Position numbers and translations under genes: made by a program
Source: Gracilariopsis chorda
Lineage: Eukaryota; Rhodophyta; Florideophyceae; Gracilariales; Gracilariaceae
Assembly: GCA_003194525.1 (NCBI GenBank)
Contig: NBIV01000389.1
Span: 1-64,000 of the forward strand
Length of the DNA stretch: 64,000 nt
Reading direction: 5' to 3'
The notes under the pieces: generated by a model
Told to the model about the DNA's origin: nothing
Seen by the model: only the letters and a program-made list of their open reading frames with translations
Databases searched by the model: none
In this document: one piece after another, positions 1-8,947 of the stretch
How the letters are laid out: every line of letters begins with the position of its first letter
How positions within the stretch are numbered: the first letter of the stretch is position 1

Positions 1-1600
1 AAATGGGTGGCCCACTGGCGTCTCTGTCATCGTACGGTCTTCCGACACCCATGCAGGACCTACCGGAAATGCGTGCTCCAGCTCGGTCTCCGCAGCAAAT
101 CCAGTCGGAGCTGAACGACACTGTGCAAGCTGCCCTCCCTCTCTTCAATGAGCGTCAGCTTCTGGCGTTCAATACCGTCGTGGGGCCTATCCTTCCTGGC
201 GTGTCGCGGAGAGCTTGCAGGGTCTTGGTGGTCCTTCTACGCCAACGCAGCCAACCACTTGCGTTTTGTTTTTGGATGCTCCGGGTGGAACCGGCAAGAC
301 CTTCTTCTCCAAGGCAATTCAGGCCACGTTACGCCTTCGTGGCAAGTCCGTCCTTACGGTAGCCACGTCTGCTGTAGCAGCCATACTGCTTGAGGGCGGT
401 CGGACGGCCCCCTCCGTGTTCAGGATTCCCATCCCAGCCACCGCTGAGAGCACGTGCAACATCCCGGTCAACTCGCACCTGGCCACTCGGATGAAGAACG
501 TCGACCTCATTATCTGGGACGAGATCGTAATGTGTCACCGCTTCTGCGTCGAAGCCGTAGACCGCACTCTCCGTGACATAACGCGCTCGCAGCTCCTCTT
601 TGGAGGCAAGTTCGTATTGCTTTCTGGCGACTTTCGTCAGATCCTTCCCGTTGTTCGTGGCGGCTCTCGATCAGTGATCGTCAACGCATGCATCAAACGC
701 TCAAGTCTCTTTTCCCACTTTCGCACCTTGAGATTGACTGAGGACATGCGCCTTTCTGCGCTCCGTCGAGACCCCACAGCCACACAGGGGGCACTGCAGT
801 TTCTAAACACGCTCTTGCAGATTGGAGAGGGCAGACTGCCAGGCACTGTCCCGCCATAGCACCCCTTCACCCTGCCAGAGTCCGTAAAATGTGTGGAGTC
901 GTTCCGCACCATGGTCCGTAACGTCTTTCATGGTATCGCTCAGAGGTACATAGATGCAGATTGGCTAACGTCAACGGTGATTATAACCGCACGAAACTAT
1001 CGCCTACCAGAGCTTAACGACTACGTAGGCCACATGATACCTGGAGCGTATCGCACGTACCTCAGTGCGGACAAGGTGAGCGACGACGACGGTGCCGCGC
1101 TGCAGTACCCTGTCGAGATGCTCAACACTCTGACTGCCGGGTCAGCGCTGCCGGACCACCGCTTCAAACTCAAAAAGGGCTTTGTGGTTATGCTCCTTCG
1201 CAACTTGGATCCCTCAAACGGCCACGTCAATGGTGTCATCTAGACCGTAGAAGACATGCAAAGCAACGTACTGTTTCTTCGACTCGCTTCTGAAGTAAAT
1301 CGTGGCAATGCACTATGCCTGCCGCGCATGCCCTGTGGACCTGGAGACGACAACTTTCCGGTTCCCAACTTCACTCGCACCCAGTTCCCAGTACATGTTT
1401 GTTTTGCCATCACTACCAATAAGGCACAGGGTCAGTCGTATAGTGGTCGCATCGGACTGGATTTTCGTGATGGCTGTTTCACGCATGGCCAGCTGTACGT
1501 CGCCTTTTCTCGGACCACCAGCCCGTCCAACATCGTGGCCTGTCTCCCTGCCGGTAGCACCTCTTCCAATAATGTAGTGTACCCCGAAGTTCTTTTGTAG
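1..1600 (+). pseudogene. PIF1-like helicase domain of Helitron RepHel (unit 0, 5'-truncated by window, broken)
   Basis: This is the C-terminal helicase that would unwind DNA during rolling-circle transposition. Visible motifs are Walker A GGTGKT, Walker B WDEI, GDFRQ (motif III), LTEDMRL, LLRNLDP, NKAQGQS (motif V) and SRTTS (motif VI). This is the only copy in the window that keeps the motif VI Arg (CGG at 1511-1513). The frame is broken three times: a lost C near 206 shifts the reading frame before Walker A; TAG at 857-859 is the stop shared by all units; and a private TAG at 1241-1243 replaces a Tyr codon. The last stop is TAG at 1598-1600. The family assignment is secure; loss of function is inferred from the breaks. 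Confidence 0.9.
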
Positions 1601-1790
1601 ACGAACTTGATAGCTTTAAGTAAACCTCTTCTTTTTTCTTTCATTGTTTTCTTTTCTTCTCCCTTCTCACTCCCCAAAAATACTTGCATTCTACAAACCG
1701 ACTACCCAAAACACGGTACCCAAATACTCCTTTCACTCTAATGCTTCTTTCACTCCTTAACGCGTGCGAAGCACGCAATGGAGCCACTTG
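1..1790 (+). mobile_element. Helitron unit 0, 3' part only
   Basis: The window opens inside the helicase part of a Helitron copy and runs to its 3' end. The copy closes with the hairpin at 1762-1776 (GCGTGC, loop GAA, GCACGC) and CTTG at 1787-1790; the next copy starts at 1791. From 1601 to 1790 there is only a pyrimidine-rich tail and the terminal hairpin. This copy differs from all later ones by scattered substitutions, for example CACGGTACCC where later units read CACGCTAGCT, so it belongs to an older or less homogenised subtype. The element class follows from the helicase, the terminal hairpin and the TC-type 5' end of the following unit. Confidence 0.9.
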
Positions 1791-2815
1791 TCCCTTTATA
1801 CTAAAGACAATGTTTGTCCGTCTGTCTGTGTGTCTGTCAGCTATCGCTCACTCATTGGCTGCAAAATCGGCAAGGAGGCTGCCAAGTGCACACGTGGCAT
1901 TTTATGCGCTCCAGGAGGCATGCACACCACAGGAGCCAAGACGCATGTTGCACCGCATAATGCGACACGTTTCCACCTGGCGCCTTTTTGCACGCCACAG
2001 TAGCCGAGCCGTTTGACCAGAGTAGCCCACCCGTTACACTACAGTAACCGAACCGTTGCAGTGCAGTGCACATGACCGTTTTAATTACTATTTTTCAACG
2101 GTCATGTGCACCAATCGCATTGCACGCTATACAAAAGCGTGCAATGCACTCGCCCACTGAGCACTCGCGTTCTCCTTCGCTGTGGTTAACCTACGGTGTG
2201 GGTTCTAGCACTATGGGCGAGTCAGGACTTCTGAAAAAGTTACGCTGGCGGTACCGGCGGGATCTGTTAAGTTTAACTTTCTCACCAAACAACGCGTTCG
2301 TCATCCAGATTTAATTGGTTCGGCAACTATTTCTGGGTGGCGTTCACGTGAGGTACGATAGCTCCCCACAAAACGTGCATTGCGTGGAAGGAGTAGCCCT
2401 TGAAGAGTCTAGAAAGGGGACAACAGAGTAGGAGTCGAGCAACAGCGGCTCTGTCTGGATCTAAGGAACTGTTAAAGGGAAACGGTCTTCGGACTAAAGT
2501 ACGTCCAGCACAGAGCTGCCTAGCGATTTTGGGATTGTAAATCTCGCAGTCCTGGCAGCCTCTCCAGGCACGGCCCCCTGTTTACTCTGTACAGGTCAGT
2601 TCCCAATCTAGGCGGTTTCTTTGTGGTCAAGATATTCTATCTTCGCTGCAACGATCCAAAACTTCGGTGCTAGGTGCATAAAAGGGTTTGGCAGCCCGTA
2701 GCACAATTGTTCTCGACCATATCCTTTTTTTTTTTTTTTTCGTTCTTTTCTTTTTTTTCTTTGCCAGTCTTTCGACAGTTTGTCTTTTCTGTGGAGTGCT
2801 TACGTTCTTTTTACC
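1791..2815 (+). other. Non-coding leader of unit 1
   Basis: No convincing gene lies here. From 5' to 3' I see a (GTCTGT)-rich stretch near 1814-1840, a long imperfect inverted repeat (left arm about 1870-1915, right arm about 1948-1990), and several CCGTT motifs. Then come a perfect 15-bp inverted repeat at 2066-2111 and an 11-bp hairpin with a 7-nt loop near 2120-2148 (CATTGCACGCT..AGCGTGCAATG). A TATA-like CATAAAAG lies near 2677 and a long T/C tract at about 2725-2765 precedes the ATG. Unlike later units, the right arm of the long inverted repeat is present once, and the loop contains a 33-bp sequence not found in them. Confidence 0.7.
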
Positions 2816-4198
2816 ATGCCTCCAACTCAGCCCAGTGCTTCAGGCGATGCCAGACGTGAGCAGAACCGTCAACGTACTGCTGCAAGACGTCGAGCAGAGT
2901 CCAGTGAGCAACAGGCAGAGAGGAGACGTCTTGATAGAGAGCGAGCAGCCATACGGAGGGCAAATGAAACTGAGGAACAGCATGAAGCACGAAGAGCAGC
3001 TAATAGGGAACGTACGCGAAGAAGAAGGGCTAGAGCTTTCGCCGCGCACACTGATGACTTTCGTGAGGCTGACTGTACAGCCACTGCTTCGACCCGAGCT
3101 TCAGAGACGCCAGATAATCGCACAAATCGTCAAGCAAACGACCGTGACGCCCATCGTGCTGCAAGGCAACAGGATGACTCTGCTGCTGAACATTCTCGCC
3201 GTCACTCTGAAAGAACATCTAGAAAGGCATCACGAGAGCTTGAGAGCGCAGCTGACCGACAACAGCGTCTTGAGGCTGAGCGCGAGAGCCGAAATGTCGC
3301 CCGTCGATTGTTTGACTCTGATGATGTAGACGAGAGTGGCTACATGGACCTCGGTCTCATGAATGTAGAATTCCGCTTTTGCAAGGCACTGCATTTCAAA
3401 CAGGAAAGCGTTGTGAGCAGCTCCTGCTCGCAACCTCTTTTCTCGCAGTGCTGCGCAAAAGGACATCTCAGCTTCCCTGCGCTTCTGGAGCCTCCACCTC
3501 TTCTTCGCCAACTGCTGACTGCGACTGGGCCCCGAGAGAACCACTTTCGTGCTGAGATCTGTGCCTACAACACAGTTATGTCTATGGCGTCCGTCAAGGC
3601 AAACTAGGTGAGCCGTGGTTTAGGAGACTCTACCCTCAATACTACGATCACCATGCAGGGACAGATCTATCACTGCATGGGTCCGCTCATTCCCGCTCAG
3701 GGTGTCCAGCCCGCATTTCTGTGTGTGTACATCCATGACACAGACTATGACGCGCAGTCTGCGAGGCGAGCGGGGTTGCTGCCCCGCCTCCAACCGGAAC
3801 TGCTGTCTCAGTTGGCTGCCATGCTGCACACGGGCAATCCATACGTGCAGACATTCTGCAGCCTGCGCGAGTGGGCTATCACCGATACGCCAGCAAATAC
3901 GTATCAGATGGTGATCCATGCTGATAGACGGCCCCGCGGCGAGCATGATCGTCGCTACAACGGGCCCGAGGCGTCGCAAGTAGCCGCCATCATTCCAGGG
4001 AATGAGGATGGCGAGATTGAGACGCGCGGTATTGTTGTGCGTAGGCGTGGAGAGCTGACTGTAAATGGTGATGAGGTGCTGAACACTATCCCCGTCACTC
4101 ACAGATCGTACGATCCCTTGAGCTACGTTCTTTTTTTCCCATGTTGCCAGGAAGGATGGCACCCTGATATGAGGTATTGCCCACCAAACGCCTCGTGA
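2816..4198 (+). pseudogene. RepHel segment A, N-terminal region (unit 1)
   Basis: I chose the ATG at 2816 (ACC-ATG-CC) because the Arg-rich N-terminus begins there and the codons upstream encode only a polypyrimidine tract. The first ~150 codons are Arg/Glu/Ala-rich repeated blocks, typical of Helitron N-termini and likely basic or coiled-coil and nuclear. A Cys/His cluster follows (CKALHF, then SQCCAKGH). In this copy the first Cys of the CxxC pair is Phe (FRFC), whereas other units read CRFC or CCFC. TAG at 3605-3607 replaces a Trp codon (TGG in other units), and TGA at 4196-4198 closes the segment as in every unit. The frame continues unchanged into segment B after the TGA. Confidence 0.85.
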
Positions 4199-5984
4199 GA
4201 GAAGAAGGTGACTCCGCTGATGTATTATTCGTGGCAGCTTTTCGAGAGACCGACCGAGTTCAGTACGATTCTACGCGGCAAACGACTCTTCCAGCAGTAC
4301 ATGGTTGACCAGTTCTGCAAGGTTGAGTCGGAGTGTTTGTCTTACTTACGACACAACCAGGACAGACTTCGAGCTGCGGACTACACATCCCTGCGGGAGA
4401 GCCTGGGTGACTCTCTGCTGGGCGTGGATGAGGCCGATGCTGTTCGCGCTGGACGACTGTTCGTGTTGCCATCCACATTTGTAGGAGGTGACCGATACAT
4501 GAGAAAGCAAATGCACGACATCATCGCCATATCCAACACCATTGGGCACCCCGATATCTTTCTCACGATGACGTGCAATCCGAACTGGCCTGAGATCACC
4601 AGGGCACTGTTCGATGGTCAGCGCGCTCCCGATCGACCTGATCTTTGTGCTCGAGTGTTTCGTCTCAAGATGAAAGCCTTGATGTCGTTTGTCATTGATG
4701 AACAGTTCTTTGGAGCCGTTCTTGTTCACGTGCGGGTAATCGAGTTCCAAAAGCGAGGCCTACCGCACGCGCACATTATCTTCTTCCTCAACGAAGATGC
4801 AAAGCAGCAGCTCCGAGACCCTGCTCACATTGACGAGCTCATCTCAGCTGAGATTCCTCTTTCCTCCGACTCCACCTTCCAAGAGTTGGTGCTCAAGCAA
4901 ATGATTCACACTCCGTGCGGTGCAGGCAACCAGTCAGCGCTGTGCATGCGCGAGCTGACATGCTTGAAGCACTTTCAGAAGCGGTTTCGCTCCGAAACTG
5001 CACAGCTTGAGAATGAGTATTACATCAGCTACAGAAGACGCGCTCCTTCCGAGGGCAGGGTGTCTGTGGAAAGAAGCTGCAGGGTCGGCCATCGACCAGC
5101 GCGTAGTGACGTTGGACAATTCGTGGGTGGTTCCACATTGCCCAGAGCTTCTCCGCCGGTTTGCATGCCACATCAACGTTGAGCTATGCGTATCGCGACT
5201 TGGCGGTATCAAGTACCTCTTCAAGTATGTGTGCAAGGGTTCCGACAGAGTCACCATGGAGATTGTAGATGAGAACGGACGCCATGACGAGATCCAGAAC
5301 TTCCAGGACGCACGGTATGTGTCAGCCTCCGAAGCAGTGTGGCGGATGCTTGCGTTCGATATTGTCGATCGCAATCCACCCGTCGTGCGGCTTGAAGTAC
5401 ACTTGAAAGATCACCATACGGTGTTCTTCCAGGAAGGCGACGAGCACTCTGCTGCTAACAGAGAGCGGGCAGGAACCAAGCTGACTGAGTGGTTTGTGGC
5501 CAACCAAAAGTACCCCGGTGCACAGCATATCCCTTATGCCCAGTTCCCGAGGTTCTTTACTTGGAACAAAGCAAACAAATGCTGGAGGCCGCGTGCATGT
5601 CTCCGACGTCGTTCGGTGTCTCGAAGCCAGCCCACCTCCTCCTCAGCCGCACCTGCAGCAGCCGATCTATACGACTTCACTGGCAGCGGTGCGCATGTAG
5701 TTGGGCGCATTTACACTGCGAGTCCACGAGAGGGAGAGCGGTACTACCTCCGCTTACTCTTGACCCACACAGCGGGTGCTACTTCCTTTCAGCACCTCCG
5801 CAACGTAGATGGTCAGCAGTGTGGTAGCTTCAGGGAGGCCTGCCTCAAGATGGGCCTTCTCGCCGACGACAGCGAGTGGAGACGGGCACTACGCGAGTCC
5901 TTTCGCTCCTCATTTGTTCCGCTCTCTCATTTGTTTGCCACCATCTTGCTTTACTGCGAGCCGTCGGACCCCCGTTCTCTGTGA
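4199..5984 (+). pseudogene. RepHel segment B, HUH/Y2 Rep nuclease (unit 1)
   Basis: This is the rolling-circle nuclease domain, which in active Helitrons nicks and joins the element ends. Motif 1 is TMTCNPNWPEI near 4566-4598, the HUH motif is HAH at 4766-4774 (both His present), and the two candidate catalytic Tyr lie four residues apart in KYLFKYVCKG (codons 5214-5216 and 5226-5228). The upstream half reads in one frame to about 5060 and the downstream half in the next (+1), so a frameshift lies between about 5045 and 5110. After that the frame is open through YLRLLLTHTAGATSF and LFATILLYCEPSDP to TGA at 5982-5984, where relatives have Trp. It lacks the TAG and TAA stops seen downstream in other units. 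Confidence 0.88.
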
Positions 5985-7709
5985 GAGCAGCATCTATCGA
6001 TGTTCCTGCAGGATATACGCGCTCGAGATCGCGGCATGATGCACGCACTGGCCGACGACGAAAGAGCCAGCTCTTACGTTCTCTTAGAAGTGCAAAAGGC
6101 ATTGCAAGAAATGGGTGGCCCACTGGCGTCTCTGTCATCGTACGGTCTTCCGACACCCATGCCGGACCTACCGGAAATGCGTGCTACAGCTCGGTCTCCG
6201 CAGCAAATCCAGTCGGAGCAGAACGACACTGTACAAGCTGCCCTCCCTCTCTTCAATGAGCGTCAGCGTCTGGCGTTCAATACCGTCGTGGGTGCCATCC
6301 TTCCCGGCGTGTCCGCGGAGAGCTTGCAGGGTCTTGGTGGTCCATGTACGCCAACGCAGCCAACCACTCGCGTCTTCTTCTTGGATGCTCCGGGTGGAAC
6401 CGGCAAGACCTTCCTCTCCAAGGCAATTCAGGCCACGTTACGCCTTCGTGGCAAGTCCGTCCTTACGGTAGCCACGTCTGCTGTAGCAGCCATACTGCTT
6501 GAGGGCGGTCGGACGGCCCACTCCGTGTTCAGGATTCCCATCCCAGCCACCGCTGAGAGCACGTGCAACATCCCGGTCACCTCGCACCTGGCCACTCGGA
6601 TGAAGAACGTCGACCTCATTATCTGGGACGATATCGTAATGTGCCACCGCTTCTGCGTCGAAGCCGTAGACCGCACTCTCCGTGACATAACGCGCTCGCA
6701 GCTCCTCTTTGGAGGCAAGTTCGTATTGCTTTCTGGCGACTTTCGTCAGATCCTTCCCGTTGTTCGTGGCGGCTCTCGATCAGTGATCGTCAACGCATGC
6801 ATCAAACGCTCAAGTCTCTTTTCCCACTTTCGCACCTTGAGATTGACTGAGGACATGCGCCTTTCTGCGCTCCGTCGAGACCCCACAGCCACACAGGGGG
6901 CACTGCAGTTTCTAAACACGCTCTTGCAGATTGGAGAGGGCAGACTGCCAGGCACTGTCCCGCCATAGCACCCCTTCACCCTGCCAGAGTCCGTACAATG
7001 TGTGGAGTCGTTCCGCACCATGGTCCGTAACGTCTTTCATGGTATCGCTCAAAGGTACATAGATGCAGATTGGCTAACGTCAACGGTGATTATAACCGCA
7101 CGAAACTATCGCCTACCAGAGCTTAACGACTACGTAGGCCACATGATACCTGGCGCGTATCGCACGTACCTGAGTGCGGACAAGGTGATCGACGACGACG
7201 GTGCTGCGCTGCAGTACCCTGTCGAGATGCTCAACACTCTGACTGCCGGGTCAGCGCTGCCCGACCACTGCCTCAAACTCAAAAAGGGCTTTGTGGTTAT
7301 ACTCCTTCGCAACTTGGATCCCTCAAACGGCCACGTCAATGGTGCCATCTATACCGTAGAAGACATGCAAAGCAACGTACTGTTCCTTCGACTCGCTTCT
7401 GGAGTAAATCGTGGCAACGCACTATGCCTGCCGCGCATGCCCTGTGGACCTGGAGACAACAACTTTCCGGTTCCCAACTTCACTCGCACCCAGTTCCCAG
7501 TACGTGTTTGTTTTGCCATCACTACCAATAAGGCACAGGGTCAGTCGTATACTGGTCGCGTCGGACTGGATTTGCGTGATGGCTGTTTCACCCATGGCCA
7601 GCTGTACGTCGATTTTTCTTGGACCACCAACCCGTCCAACATCGTGGCCTGTCTCCCTGCCGGTAGCACCTCTACCATTAATGTAGTGTACCCCGAAGTT
7701 CTTTCGTAG
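5985..7709 (+). pseudogene. RepHel segment C, PIF1-like helicase (unit 1)
   Basis: This continues in the frame of the Rep C-terminus (EQHLSMFLQDIRARD..), so it is the helicase half of one fused protein rather than a separate gene. Motifs seen are GGTGKT, WDDI (Walker B, Glu changed to Asp in this copy only), GDFRQILPV, LTEDMRL, LLRNLDP and NKAQGQS. Motif VI reads VDFSWTT, with the usual Arg replaced by Trp (TGG at 7620-7622). TAG at 6966-6968 splits the domain and the final stop is TAG at 7707-7709. The LPVVRGGSRSVIV stretch groups this copy with unit 0 and against units 2-10 (LAVARGGFRSVSV). Confidence 0.88.
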
Positions 7710-7869
7710 AGGAACTTGATAGCTTTAAGTAAACCTCTTCTTTTTTCTTTCATTTTTTCTTTTCTTCTCCCTTCTCCCTCCCCAAAAATACTTGCATTCT
7801 ACAAACCGACTACCCAAAACACGCTAGCTAAATACTCCTTTCACTCTATTGCTTCTTTTACTCCTCAAC

Positions 7870-7898
7870 GCGTGCGAAGCACGCAATGGAGCCACTTG
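7870..7898 (+). repeat. Helitron 3' terminal hairpin and end (unit 1; same at every unit end)
   Basis: The stem GCGTGC / GCACGC (7870-7875 and 7879-7884) with a GAA loop is followed by AATGGAGCCA and the terminal CTTG. A short GC-rich hairpin about 10 nt before the end is the hallmark Helitron termination signal; the canonical terminal tetranucleotide is CTRR, so CTTG is a variant. The same arrangement occupies the last 29 bases of the units ending at 1790, 14030, 20171, 26289, 32408, 38576, 44701, 50834, 56965 and 63098. Confidence 0.85.
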
Positions 7899-7926
7899 TC
7901 CCCCCTTACTAAAGACAATGATTGTC
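7899..7926 (+). repeat. Helitron 5' terminus with subterminal palindrome
   Basis: The unit opens with TC, as Helitrons do, and 15 bases in carries GACAAT-G-ATTGTC (7914-7926), a perfect 6-bp inverted repeat, followed by GTCCGTCTGTGTGTCTGTG. Unit 1 has a 5-bp version (GACAA-TGT-TTGTC). The number of C after the T is 6 in most units and 5 in the units starting at 26290 and 38577. It is a plausible left-end recognition sequence for Rep; that role is inferred. Confidence 0.65.
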
Positions 7927-7977
7927 CGTCTGTGTGTCTGTGTGTCAGCTAACGCCCACTCATTGGCCGCAAAATCG

Positions 7978-8129
7978 AGAAGGAGGCTGCCAAGTGGAAA
8001 CGTGGCATTTTATGCGCTCCAAGAGGCATCTTGCACCGCATAATGCGACACGTTGCCACCTGGCGCCTTTTGCACGCCATCTTGCACCGCATAATGCGAC
8101 ACGTTTCCACCTGGCGCCTTCTGCACGCC
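7978..8129 (+). repeat. Long imperfect inverted repeat with tandemly duplicated right arm
   Basis: The left arm at about 7978-8023 (AGAAGGAGGCTGCCAAGTGG.. to ..CTCCAAG) is complementary with mismatches to 8030-8073 (CTTGCACCGCATAATGCG.. to ..GGCGCC). The right arm lies in a 51-bp block that is duplicated in tandem: 8028-8078 and 8079-8129, with two differences between copies (TTGCC/TTTCC and CTTTT/CTTCT). Each block contains the palindrome CGCATAATGCG. Unit 1 has only one right arm. The block is repeated at the same place in all later leaders. Function unknown; a hairpin in single-stranded transposition intermediates is possible. Confidence 0.7.
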
Positions 8130-8198
8130 ACAGTAGCCTAGCCGTTTCACCAAAGTAGCCCACCCGTTACACTACGGTAACCGAGCCGTTGCAGTGCA

Positions 8199-8244
8199 GT
8201 GCACATGACCGTTTTAATTAATATTTTTCAACGGTCATGTGCAC
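8199..8244 (+). repeat. Perfect 15-bp hairpin with AT-rich loop
   Basis: GTGCACATGACCGTT (8199-8213) and its exact complement AACGGTCATGTGCAC (8230-8244) flank a 16-nt T/A-rich loop. The same 46-bp structure is at 2066, 14331, 20471, 26585, 38876, 45002, 51135, 57266 and 63399. In unit 6 (from 32710) an inserted G breaks the arm and the loop is one base shorter. Unit 1 differs only in the loop. Direct CCGTT motifs precede it. Conservation in every unit may simply reflect recent copying; a replication or protein-binding role is inference. Confidence 0.8.
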
Positions 8245-8252
8245 CAATCACA

Positions 8253-8277
8253 TTGCACGCTATACAAAAGCGTGCAA
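8253..8277 (+). repeat. 9-bp hairpin, loop ATACAAA
   Basis: TTGCACGCT (8253-8261) pairs with AGCGTGCAA (8269-8277) across a 7-nt loop, nine bases after the 46-bp hairpin. In unit 1 the stem is 11 bp long (CATTGCACGCT/AGCGTGCAATG); in units 2-11 the outer two pairs are lost through a TG to AG change. It resembles the 3' terminal hairpin in containing GCACGC/GCGTGC, but is not followed by a terminus. Confidence 0.7.
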
Positions 8278-8699
8278 AGCACTCGCCCACTGAACACTCG
8301 CGTTCTCCTTCGCTGTGGTTAACCTACGGTGTGGGTTCTAGCACTCTGGGCGAGTCAGGACGTCTGAAAAAGGTACGCTGGCGGTACCGGCGGGATCTGT
8401 TAAGTTTAACTTTCTCACCAAACAACGCGTTCGTCATCCAGATTTAATTCGTTCGGCAACTATTTCTGGGTGGCGTTCACGTGAGGTACGATAGCTCCCC
8501 ACAAAACGTGCATTGCGTGGAAGGAGTAGCCCTTGAAGAGTCTAGAAAGGGGACAACAGATTAGGAGTCGAGCAACAGCGGCTCTGTCTGGATCTAAGGA
8601 ACTGTTAAAGGGAAACGGTCTTCGGACTAAAGTACGTCCAGCACAGAGTTGCCTAGCGATTTTGGGATTGTAAATCTCGCAGTCCTGGCAGACTCTCCA

Positions 8700-8947
8700 G
8701 GCACGACCCCCTGTTTACTCTGTACAGGTCAGTTCCCAATCTAGGCGGTTTCTTTGTGGTCAAGATATTCTATCTTCGCTGCAACGATCCAAAACTTCGG
8801 TGCTAGGTGCATAAAAGGGTTTGGCAGCCCGTAGCACAATTGTTCTCGACTATATCCTTTTTTTTTCTTTTTTCTTTCTTTTCTTTTTTTGCTTTGCCAG
8901 TCTTTGGACAGTTTTTCTTTTTTGTGGTCTGCGTGAGATCTTTTACA
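8700..8947 (+). promoter_or_regulatory. Candidate promoter and 5' leader end of RepHel (unit 2)
   Basis: A TATA-like GCATAAAAGG lies at 8809-8818, about 130 bp before the ATG, and TATATCC at 8851-8857 precedes an almost pure T/C tract (8855-8890). The tract ends in TTTGCCAG at 8893-8900, a good 3' splice-acceptor context. CAG-GTCAGT at 8725-8733 could be a donor, giving a possible 173-nt 5'-UTR intron (8728-8900). The promoter and intron readings compete because the TATA-like box lies inside the would-be intron. Both are weakly supported without transcript data. The arrangement is present in every unit. Confidence 0.3.

Larger units (their letters stand above)
1791..7898 (+). mobile_element. 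Helitron unit 1, complete, diverged subtype
   Basis: A 6108-bp copy that starts TCCCTTTATACTAAAG directly after the CTTG of unit 0 and ends at CTTG 7895-7898, with its terminal hairpin at 7870-7884. It holds a leader (1791-2815), a broken RepHel (2816-7709) and a pyrimidine-rich 3' tail (7710-7898). It differs from units 2-10 by many substitutions in the leader, N-terminus and Rep part, while its last kilobase resembles theirs. It is the only unit in the window that has the intact HUH signature (HAH) in its Rep domain. Confidence 0.93.

Noticed and set aside
1684-2016. Open frames across the unit 0/unit 1 junction
   Set aside because: They span the element terminus and low-complexity CT/GTCTGT sequence, have no domain and are not conserved in frame at the other junctions.
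3608-4198. Independent small gene after the TAG in unit 1
   Set aside because: It is the continuation of segment A in the same frame; the TAG is a TGG-to-TAG change compared with the other units.
5060-5082. Tiny GT-AG intron (23 nt) to explain the shared frameshift in the Rep domain
   Set aside because: Removing 23 nt gives the wrong downstream frame, and such short introns are known only in a few lineages; an ancestral indel is simpler.
6000-6968. Stand-alone PIF1 helicase gene starting at its own ATG
   Set aside because: The frame and family similarity run straight through the preceding TGA from the Rep C-terminus, so it is one half of a broken RepHel fusion.
8028-8129. Possible CRISPR-like or iteron array from the repeated 51-bp block
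   Set aside because: There are only two adjacent copies without spacers, inside a eukaryotic transposon leader; it is a simple tandem duplication.
8807-8947. Extension of RepHel segment A upstream of the ATG (starting at a GTG)
   Set aside because: The extra 47 codons only translate the T/C tract, their frame is broken in several units, and eukaryotic translation would favour the ATG at 8948.
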